Part shown: piece by piece, positions 35,123-41,820 of the stretch
How the letters are laid out: each line of letters starts with the position of its first letter
Numbering within the stretch: the stretch's first letter is position 1
DNA from: GCA-2794515 sp034436155
Lineage (GTDB): Bacteria; Chloroflexota; Anaerolineae; Aggregatilineales; Phototrophicaceae
Direction: 5' to 3'
DNA: 64,000 nucleotides
Assembly (NCBI GenBank): GCA_034436155.1
Contig: DAOTVP010000116.1
Location: 1-64,000 of the forward strand
Program-made: the position numbers and the translations under genes
Notes under the pieces: model-generated
Seen by the model: only the letters and a program-made list of their open reading frames with translations
Databases searched by the model: none
Told to the model about the DNA's origin: nothing

Positions 35123-35148
35123 GTAGCGGTATCACTCACACAAACAAG

Positions 35149-35178
35149 CCGAGATCGTTACGCACGTAACGATCTCGG
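35149..35178. promoter_or_regulatory. Candidate parS palindrome 2
   Basis: The same 22-bp core extended to 14-bp arms (CCGAGATCGTTACG and CGTAACGATCTCGG). It is 52 bp from site 1. Being a perfect hairpin it could also serve as a transcription stop after parB. Confidence 0.55.
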
Positions 35179-35180
35179 GC

Positions 35181-35216
35181 AAAAAAACAGGGCATCCATT
35201 TGTGATGATGCCCTGT
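35181..35216 (-). terminator. Intrinsic terminator of the livHMG operon
   Basis: Read on the minus strand, a perfect 10-bp stem (ACAGGGCATC with GATGCCCTGT) is followed by seven T residues, 35 bp after the livG stop. Confidence 0.85.
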
Positions 35217-35250
35217 CAAACCTGAGGTTATCTGCCCTTCTCTATGGGGA

Positions 35251-36045
35251 TTAGGCTTCTTCTGCGAGAATATCCTCTGGCGCACTACCGAGATAGGCTT
35301 TAATCACAGCAGGGTCTTTCTGGACGTAAGCGGGTGTCCCTTCCGAAATCTTGGTGCCATAATCCATCACGCTCACTTGGTCAGAAATGCTCATGACCAG
35401 TTTCATATCGTGTTCGATGAGGAAAATGGTCAAGTTTAATTCATCGCGCAAATTGCGGATAAAGCGCATCATCTCATCGGTTTCTTGCGGATTCATACCC
35501 GCCGTCGGTTCATCCAGCAGGAGCAACTGCGGACGGAGCGCCAGCGCCCTAGCAATTTCTAAACGACGCTGGAAGCCATAAGCGAGATTACTGGCGAGCA
35601 AATCGCCTTTATCCCCCAGCCCAACAAATTCGAGCAAGCGATAGGCTTCTTTCAGCGCCTCACGTTCTTCATGGCGTGTGCGCGATAATCCCAAGACAGA
35701 CCCAAGTGGCGTGGCTTTAAGGTGGATGTGCATCCCCACGAGGACATTCTCTAATGCCGTCATCGCACCGAACAGACGGATATTTTGATATGTCCGAGCA
35801 ATTCCACGATGGGCAATTTGGTCAGTTCGCAAACCGCGAATATCGCGGTCATTGAACATAATCCGACCCTCTTCAGGTGTATAAAATCCGGTTACACAAT
35901 TGAAAAACGTGGTCTTACCAGCCCCATTCGGTCCGATGAGGCTGGCAATCATGCCCCGTTGGATTTTCAAATCCACGCCATTCACTGCTGTCAGACCGCC
36001 GAAGCGTTTGGTGATGGTGACTGCATGTAACAATAAATCGCTCAT
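35251..36045 (-). CDS. livG: Branched-chain amino-acid ABC transporter ATPase, LivG type
   Basis: 264 aa cytoplasmic ATPase. Walker A GPNGAGKTT (about 38-46), LivG-type signature LAYGFQRRLEIARAL, Walker B LLLLDEPTAGMNP and the extended helical insert typical of LivG (GMHIHLKATPLG) are visible. It lies 13 bp after livM on the same strand and ends the operon livH-livM-livG. The partner ATPase livF is 23 kb away at 59.2 kb and the binding protein at 44.3 kb. Substrates of the family are Leu/Ile/Val, other amino acids, amides or urea. Confidence 0.95.
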   Translation of the reverse strand: MSDLLLHAVTITKRFGGLTAVNGVDLKIQRGMIASLIGPNGAGKTTFFNCVTGFYTPEEGRIMFNDRDIRGLRTDQIAHRGIARTYQNIRLFGAMTALENVLVGMHIHLKATPLGSVLGLSRTRHEEREALKEAYRLLEFVGLGDKGDLLASNLAYGFQRRLEIARALALRPQLLLLDEPTAGMNPQETDEMMRFIRNLRDELNLTIFLIEHDMKLVMSISDQVSVMDYGTKISEGTPAYVQKDPAVIKAYLGSAPEDILAEEA

Positions 36046-36058
36046 TTTCGTATGCTCC

Positions 36059-38224
36059 TCAATCTGTGCCTGTAGGTTCTGGATGAACTAATAAGCGTGC
36101 CTGTTCGGTCAATTTCGGCGGTTTCGGTGGCAACAACCCTTCTGGTCTGACCAACATGACCAACACCAGCAACCCACCGAATGCCAGCAGACGGTAGCTC
36201 TCTAGCTGGCGGAGCAATTCGGGCAACCCTGCCAACACGACTGCGCCTAAAATCACACCGGGAATTGATCCCATCCCGCCGATAATCACCAATGCCAGCA
36301 CGTTTATCGAGAACGCCAATTTATAATTTTCTGGCGTGACACTCTGCAATTGCGCCACCAAAATCGCGCCACCCAAACCACCAATTGCGGAACTGACACC
36401 GAATGCCATCAGCTTCGTGCGGATGGTATGGATACCCATCGCTTCTGCTACATCTTCATCAGCACGCAACGCCCGCCAACTCCGTCCCTGACGTGAAATA
36501 GACAATCGATACGTGATGAATATCGCCAACAAAAACGCAAAAATATACAGATAGAACATGCTGACCGCATTACCAAATAAGATTGTCACGCCACTCCCAT
36601 TCACCGCATCAAACATCTCAGGCATGGGTAACGGACTTTCCCACTGCGGGAAGAATATTTTCGGCGGGTAAATTGGCGACAACCCTTGTGCGCCACCGAC
36701 CAACGGCTTGAATTTATCCGAATAGATAATCCGCCCGACAATCTCGCCAAAACCGAGTGTCACAATCGCCAAATAATCCCCGCGCAAGCCCAACACAGGC
36801 ACACCGAGCAACATGCCCGTTACAGCCGAGAGGACAACTGCAATAGGTAATGCACCCCAAAAATTAATCCGCCCTGTACATAGCGCATTAATTTCATCCA
36901 ACGTAATCAAGTTCGGGTTAATCGCCACGCCATCGCACGTCAAAATATTCGGTCCCGTCAAAATGCCGATGGTATATGCCCCGATGGCGATACTCGCAAC
37001 GAAACCCAGATCCAGTAGCCCGGCATAGCCAATCATCACATTCAGACCAATGCCCAGTGTCGCGTACAGAATAATCAGGTTGACATTATTCGCCAACGAC
37101 ACACCCATAAATTGCGGGGCGACCAAAACGACACCCGCCAATACCACCAAAAAGGTGAACCGCCCCTGCCATTTATCAGCCCGCTTCAAATGAACAAATT
37201 GCTGATTCGCCCGTTCACCCAACGGCGAGGCAAACCATACCGTTATCACCAACAGGATAAAAATCAGCACGGGAATGTGCAACGGCAAATTGCGACCCGC
37301 CATATTCAACAACCCCAACACGGTGATGAAGGCGATAAAATACAAACTCACATTATGCGCCAACCGTTCCGCTTTGGGTGCTAACGCACCTGCCACACCT
37401 GCCATACCCAACACAACGATGAGCGCCCACCACAAATCACGCATCCCCATATCAATAATCTGAGGCGCAGTCCCCAGTCCACATAACACACCGTCCCGAC
37501 CAAACGCATCCTCATTCCCTAAAAACAGCAATGCGCCCGCGACAAGTGACCCAATCACAAAGCCAACGACCATCGTCAACCATTGCGGTAGCCGATCGGC
37601 ACGACCCCGATTCAGCAACCACGAAACGCCGTATGCCAGCAAAAACGGGATGACAATCCCCATAGCATCAGGAAAGGTGATAATTCGATTAATCTGGCTC
37701 GATAATAACGATGATACTATCGTCAATACGATGCTGATACCCAACACTTGTTGGACGCGCAACGGCAACAACACCGCAAAGCCAGATATTGCCCCCATCA
37801 TCGCACAAAACACGATGAGCATGGCTAATCCACCGAATTCCACCGCATCCGTCTCAGTTGGGACAAATCGCACCACCTCGCCAAATGTCAACGGACTCGG
37901 ATTCAGCCCCGTTAAATTTTGCAAAACGAAGCGCGTATCCACCGTTGTCGTAAACCATACTGCGACTATCCACACCACCGCCAGCGCCAATGTTGCCACA
38001 ATCGCATTCCCCATCATCACCAACGGTTTCTCGCGTCGGAGCGGATACGCCACCGCATAACCCAACATGCCCACCATGCCAATGATGATCACCGTGTTCA
38101 AACTCAATTGGTTAGGGATGACCATCTCTCGTACGAAGGTGTTAAAGATCCCTGTCAATGTCAGAATCAGGATAATACCAATGCCCAAAATACTGCGTTG
38201 AATCGTACTCTTTTTGACCATCAT
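36059..38224 (-). CDS. livM: LivM-type permease with large N-terminal membrane extension
   Basis: 721 aa, about twice the usual LivM length. The C-terminal half (from about 355) is a standard LivM permease: GIGLNVMIGYAGLLDLGFVA, VLGLRGDYLAIVTLGFGEI, GRSWRALRADEDVAEAMGIH and LVIIGGMGSIPGVILGAVV. The N-terminal part adds about eight hydrophobic segments (for example TVIIIGMVGMLGYAVAYPL, IVIPFLLAYGVSWLLNRG) and a hydrophilic loop with FGRDGVLCGLG. It starts with two ATG codons 1 bp after the livH stop, so coupling is likely. A shorter N-terminal helical extension is known in some LivM proteins; one this size is unusual. Confidence 0.9.
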   Translation of the reverse strand: MMVKKSTIQRSILGIGIILILTLTGIFNTFVREMVIPNQLSLNTVIIIGMVGMLGYAVAYPLRREKPLVMMGNAIVATLALAVVWIVAVWFTTTVDTRFVLQNLTGLNPSPLTFGEVVRFVPTETDAVEFGGLAMLIVFCAMMGAISGFAVLLPLRVQQVLGISIVLTIVSSLLSSQINRIITFPDAMGIVIPFLLAYGVSWLLNRGRADRLPQWLTMVVGFVIGSLVAGALLFLGNEDAFGRDGVLCGLGTAPQIIDMGMRDLWWALIVVLGMAGVAGALAPKAERLAHNVSLYFIAFITVLGLLNMAGRNLPLHIPVLIFILLVITVWFASPLGERANQQFVHLKRADKWQGRFTFLVVLAGVVLVAPQFMGVSLANNVNLIILYATLGIGLNVMIGYAGLLDLGFVASIAIGAYTIGILTGPNILTCDGVAINPNLITLDEINALCTGRINFWGALPIAVVLSAVTGMLLGVPVLGLRGDYLAIVTLGFGEIVGRIIYSDKFKPLVGGAQGLSPIYPPKIFFPQWESPLPMPEMFDAVNGSGVTILFGNAVSMFYLYIFAFLLAIFITYRLSISRQGRSWRALRADEDVAEAMGIHTIRTKLMAFGVSSAIGGLGGAILVAQLQSVTPENYKLAFSINVLALVIIGGMGSIPGVILGAVVLAGLPELLRQLESYRLLAFGGLLVLVMLVRPEGLLPPKPPKLTEQARLLVHPEPTGTD

Positions 38225-38225
38225 C

Positions 38226-39425
38226 TTATACCTTCTTATCTGCTACAACTTCGCCAAAAATACCCGTTGGACGGAAGATGAGTATCGAGACTAGCAAGCC
38301 AAAGGCAATCACATCTTGGAGCTGATTATCCAAGCCCAACAACCCCGGTCCGACTGCCTCGACAATCCCCAAGAACAACCCGCCGAACATCGCACCCGGC
38401 ACATTCCCGATACCACCCAACACCGCCGCCGTAAATGCCTTGATGCCGGGCAAAAATCCCATATACGGGGTAAATAAATTGTTCCCCGGAAAGAATCCCG
38501 CCAACACCGCACCCGCGCCTGCCAACACCGCACCCAAGGCAAATGTGATGACAATCACACGATCGACATTTATCCCCATCAATTGCGCGGTAGTCTTATC
38601 TTCCGCCACCGCTCGCATCGATTTACCCGTCTTGGTATTGCGGATAAATTGCCACAACGCGAACATCAACATCACCGCAATGAAAAACGCGATGAACGAA
38701 AACGGGCGGATTTTGAGCGACAATCCCAAAAAGTTGACATCGTACAACCCGCCAATAATATCTAAACCGGGTGTACAAACAGGTTCTGTTTGACGCGGCA
38801 GGGTTTTACATGTCTCGAAGGCTTGGGGCAAGATGTAATAACTCACATCCGGAAACCGCCGTGTTGATGCCCCAAATAACCGATTTGCCAACTCTTGCAA
38901 CGTGATGGATGCACCGATTGCCGTGATGAGTGGCACAAGGCGCGGCGCGTTCCGCAAGGGACGATACGCGATACGCTCCAGTAACACCGCCGTCACCAAT
39001 GACGATAACATCGCGCACAAAAACACGATCCCCAACGCCAATATCGTGTGTTCTTGTAAAAATGTACTACCCGCCGCAGGGGTCATTGGATAAATCGCAA
39101 AAAAGCCACCATACGCGCCCATCATGAACACTTCGCTATGGGCAAAATTAATCATCAACAAAATCCCATAGACCAGTGTATAACCCAGCGCAATCAGGGC
39201 GTAAATGCTCCCTTGCGATAACCCGAAAATAAATTGTTGAATAATTTGTTGTATGGTATATTCACCCCCCAACACCCGCGATAAACTGATATACAGCAAT
39301 AGCGCGAATAAGGCGATGAATATCCCGCGTAGTGGATTTTTTATTGTGTTATCAACCACCAAGCGCAACAGCCGCGATGAGATCCCCTCATCAGGTTTTT
39401 CCATACTGATATCCGCTCCACTCAT
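38226..39425 (-). CDS. livH: Branched-chain amino-acid ABC permease, LivH type
   Basis: Start at 39425 (MSGADISMEKPDEG) is preferred over an ATG five codons upstream because GGGAG lies 8 nt before it; 399 aa. A cytoplasmic N-terminal region and one extra membrane span precede the LivH core, which has QFIFGLSQGSIYALIALGYT, NFAHSEVFMMGAYGG, FIRNTKTGKSMRAVAEDKT (the EAA-like loop), and GGIGNVPGAMFGGLFLG. An 80-aa insertion between membrane segments contains two cysteines (CKTLPRQTEPVC). First gene of livH-livM-livG. A TATAAT lies about 100 bp upstream on the minus strand, without a clear -35. Confidence 0.92.
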   Translation of the reverse strand: MSGADISMEKPDEGISSRLLRLVVDNTIKNPLRGIFIALFALLLYISLSRVLGGEYTIQQIIQQFIFGLSQGSIYALIALGYTLVYGILLMINFAHSEVFMMGAYGGFFAIYPMTPAAGSTFLQEHTILALGIVFLCAMLSSLVTAVLLERIAYRPLRNAPRLVPLITAIGASITLQELANRLFGASTRRFPDVSYYILPQAFETCKTLPRQTEPVCTPGLDIIGGLYDVNFLGLSLKIRPFSFIAFFIAVMLMFALWQFIRNTKTGKSMRAVAEDKTTAQLMGINVDRVIVITFALGAVLAGAGAVLAGFFPGNNLFTPYMGFLPGIKAFTAAVLGGIGNVPGAMFGGLFLGIVEAVGPGLLGLDNQLQDVIAFGLLVSILIFRPTGIFGEVVADKKV

Positions 39426-39657
39426 AAAACCAACTCCCATTATGAACCCGCTTCATCTCAGCAGGTCAAAAAACACCGATAAACAACCAGTTGGATTGTT
39501 AAACATGTAGAATGCGAACATTATAACCTAGTTAAATCCGACCTGCGAATTTTTCAACCCATTTCAGAGAGGGTAGGGTGCAAAATCCTATCCCATGTTA
39601 AAATAACCCTATCGAATAGCATCATTCCTGAATGCCCCTGTTTGGCATGGAGTAACG

Positions 39658-39918
39658 ATGACCCGACCAATCCAAGAACACCGTCAAAAATCTGAGACCC
39701 GTCAAATAATCATCCACGCGCTCATACACACGCCCGATATGACGCGCACTCAAATCGCACGCGCTATCAACCGCAAAAAATCACCCCATCTCACCAACAT
39801 CCTCAATCAGATGGTCGAAGAGGGCATTTTACAATGCCGTATCATCCAATTTCATAATGGCGTATCGGGTTATGTCTATTCGCTCACACAAGAGTATCTC
39901 AGAGGAGGCATTCCATGA
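39658..39918 (+). CDS. Small winged-helix DNA-binding protein
   Basis: 86 aa. GGAGTAACG precedes the ATG. The sequence (ETRQIIIHALIHTPDMTRTQ, then IARAINRKKSPHLTNILNQM, VEEGILQCRII) is a winged helix-turn-helix like those of small MarR/ArsR-type or replication and partition-associated regulators. It overlaps the next gene by 4 bp (ATGA), so the secreted WD40 protein is its translational partner. Probably a local transcription regulator; its target is not known, but the pair lies directly upstream of the Prim-Pol leader. Confidence 0.72.
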   Translation: MTRPIQEHRQKSETRQIIIHALIHTPDMTRTQIARAINRKKSPHLTNILNQMVEEGILQCRIIQFHNGVSGYVYSLTQEYLRGGIP

Positions 39919-41159
39919 AAAAATTGTTGTTCGTCCCTATTTTTATCATCACGCTTTTTTCGTATTTTAACCCCGTTTTTTCGCAAAATTGTGATATTTT
40001 GATACAGCAGACCATCACGTTGCTAAATAATGCCAAAAACGCCTTTTCAGACGGTAATCCCACCCTCGCCACTGCCTATCTCGATGGCGCACAAGCCCTA
40101 TTGCGCCCCTGTATAGACACCAACCCCACTTGTCCCGTCCAAAGCATTATCGACCTAATTGACCAAACCAAAAACGAAGTCGATACTTCCGTCCGCATCC
40201 CCTTGCTAGATATCATAAATACCCTCATTAGCGGTTGCCCAACCGACATAACCATCACCACCACAAGTCCCATCAGCCAACCGATTCACTTCATCGGGGT
40301 GGATACCTTCGTCAATGGCGTGGCAATCAGCCGTGACAATCGCTTTGTCGCCACCAATGCCAGCGACTTTTCCATCCGCCTTTGGGATGCAACCCGTGGT
40401 GATGAACTCTATCAACTCGATGCCCTTGAACAAACCAATTTGGGCATGGCAACCGCTTTTAGCCCCGATGATGCCTATCTCGCCACCAGCGACTTTTCGG
40501 GCAATGTGGTTTTATGGGATTACCAAACCCGCACTGTCATCCACTCATGGAAACATGATGGCTACGTCTGGCATGTCGAATTTAGCCCCACCGCGCCAAC
40601 TCTCGCTTCGGTTGGTTCAGATAGCTACCTCAAACTCTATAACATCCGCACTGGCAGAGAAATCCGCTCATTGCGTTATAATACCTCGCCCTTGCGCGGT
40701 CTGGCATTCAGCCCGAATGGTCGTCAAATTTTGGTCAGTTCCGAAGAAGGCGATGTGATTTTATGGGATGCCGACACCGGTGAACGGCTGATGGTCATGT
40801 CTGAACACAACACCATCACCAACGATGTCGCCTTTAGCCCCGATGGCAACCGCGCCGCCTCGATTGATAACACCGGCTTGATGATAATTTGGGATTTAAC
40901 CGCAGGCACAGCCATTACCCGCATTTCCGCACACAACCGCCAAGCCTTCGCTCTCCTCTGGTTGCCCGATACCAACCGCATTATCACAGGCGCAGATGAT
41001 GGCTTCTTGCGCGTTTGGCATGGCGACACCTATGACCAACTCGCCGAATACCCATTTGAAGGCAAATTTATCCGTGCGGTAGATTATACTGCCGATGAAA
41101 CCGCCATCCTGCTCGGCATGAATGATGGCACAATCACCCTGTTCCCGATTGGTCGTTGA
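39915..41159 (+). CDS. Secreted WD40 beta-propeller protein
   Basis: 414 aa. Signal peptide MKKLLFVPIFIITLFSYF ends near VFSQ. Residues about 25-110 are a helical, cysteine-bearing region (NCDILIQQTITLLNNAKNAF). About 125-414 contain seven WD40-type blades: NGVAISRDNRFVATNASDFS with IRLWD, NLGMATAFSPDDAYLATSDF with VVLWDY, AFSPNGRQILVSSEEGDVIL, and so on. Such propellers serve as protein-binding platforms. Extracytoplasmic location is predicted from the signal. It is translationally coupled to the upstream winged-helix gene and has no visible terminator; a GATGGATG/CATCCATC repeat lies after the stop. Confidence 0.88.
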   Translation: MKKLLFVPIFIITLFSYFNPVFSQNCDILIQQTITLLNNAKNAFSDGNPTLATAYLDGAQALLRPCIDTNPTCPVQSIIDLIDQTKNEVDTSVRIPLLDIINTLISGCPTDITITTTSPISQPIHFIGVDTFVNGVAISRDNRFVATNASDFSIRLWDATRGDELYQLDALEQTNLGMATAFSPDDAYLATSDFSGNVVLWDYQTRTVIHSWKHDGYVWHVEFSPTAPTLASVGSDSYLKLYNIRTGREIRSLRYNTSPLRGLAFSPNGRQILVSSEEGDVILWDADTGERLMVMSEHNTITNDVAFSPDGNRAASIDNTGLMIIWDLTAGTAITRISAHNRQAFALLWLPDTNRIITGADDGFLRVWHGDTYDQLAEYPFEGKFIRAVDYTADETAILLGMNDGTITLFPIGR

Positions 41160-41340
41160 CGTGGTGCATAACGCTTTCGCGTGATGGATGGACGACTCCG
41201 ACTAGCTTATCGCGGTCTGTGTCATCCATCCTCATGTGACATTGAATAGGTAGAAGGGGGGTAAAATGACTCAATTTGACTTGAAATTTGAATTTTGCCC
41301 CTCATTTAGCATAATTCCCCAAAATTCATCAAAAAATCGC

Positions 41341-41369
41341 TTGCATCCAATTCAAATTCGGTGTATAGT
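41341..41369 (+). promoter_or_regulatory. Candidate sigma-70 promoter of the structured leader RNA
   Basis: TTGCAT (41341-41346) and TATAGT (41364-41369) with an optimal 17-bp spacer. The predicted start near 41376 coincides with the base of the first helix at 41378, so the transcript would begin with that stem. Confidence 0.62.
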
Positions 41370-41375
41370 AATAAC

Positions 41376-41528
41376 AAGTTGGTGTGAGAAATAATGTTGG
41401 CGCTATAAATGTAAAAATCCGATACATCTGCATCGGACCGCACCAACCTAAATAGTTGTGTAAGCTGTAGAGCCAACTACTGGCTTACTTTATAAAATCC
41501 GTTACTTATATCTGATGATATAAGTAAC
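41376..41528 (+). ncRNA. Candidate structured RNA: closing stem, hairpin, interleaved helices, palindrome
   Basis: P1: GTTGGTGTG (41378-41386) with CGCACCAAC (41439-41447), 9 bp including one G-U. Within it TCCGAT (41418-41423) pairs with ATCGGA (41432-41437), loop of 8 nt. Next come interleaved helices: TAGTTG (41453-41458) with CAACTA (41474-41479), and GTAAGC (41460-41465) with GCTTAC (41483-41488). Each is a perfect 6-mer and the order is that of an H-type pseudoknot. AGCCA/TGGCT (41471-41475, 41481-41485) competes with both, so a switch is also possible. Last is an 11-bp palindrome GTTACTTATAT / ATATAAGTAAC (41501-41528, loop CTGATG). No known RNA family was recognised. It could be a leader of the Prim-Pol mRNA or a separate RNA. 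Confidence 0.5.
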
Positions 41529-41560
41529 CACCTGATTTCATTATACCAAACAACACGAAA

Positions 41561-41660
41561 TTTGTCACCTGTTAAAATGTACAAAATGGAGGAAATGGGG
41601 AAATTCCTTCACTAAAATGACAAAAATCGGTTAAAACTTGGTGAAGAAAACAGGTACAAA
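41561..41660 (+). promoter_or_regulatory. Long-range helix with nested stem in the Prim-Pol leader
   Basis: TTTGT, bulged C, ACCTGTT (41561-41573) pairs with AACAGGT, ACAAA (41649-41660): 12 bp with one bulge. Nested inside, CTTCACTAA (41607-41615) pairs with TTGGTGAAG (41638-41646), 9 bp with one G-U. A GTGTG/CACAC hairpin follows at 41677-41690. Whether this acts as RNA or as DNA (origin-like) is open. Confidence 0.5.
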
Positions 41661-41735
41661 ACAACGCAAATCGTTAGTGTGCTATCACACACGGTTTTCT
41701 GGCAAGTATCGTTAACAAATGTATCGGATGGAGGA

Positions 41736-41802
41736 GTGGGCGGGAACTCAGAGATGCCCATTTGCTTTCCCCAGCAAACATCCCTGAGCCACCAACCGCC
41801 AC
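41736..41802 (+). promoter_or_regulatory. Three-tier hairpin directly upstream of the Prim-Pol ribosome binding site
   Basis: Outer helix GTGG(G)CGG (41736-41743) with CCGCCAC (41796-41802), one bulged G. Middle helix CTCAGAGATG (41747-41756) with CATCCCTGAG (41779-41788), one A-C mismatch. Inner helix TTTGCT (41761-41766) with AGCAAA (41773-41778), loop TTCCCC. The AAAGG ribosome binding site starts about 10 nt after the structure, so it is well placed to regulate translation, or to be a protein or primase target. Confidence 0.6.
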
Positions 41803-41820
41803 AGAAAAGAAAGGTAATTT

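Larger units (their letters stand above)
41160..41820. other. Long structured intergenic region upstream of Prim-Pol
   Basis: 660 bp with no credible gene. After a GATGGATG/CATCCATC inverted repeat (about 41182-41223), it holds a promoter at 41341 and then a dense series of RNA-like helices up to the ribosome binding site of the Prim-Pol gene. The separate elements are listed individually. Confidence 0.65.
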
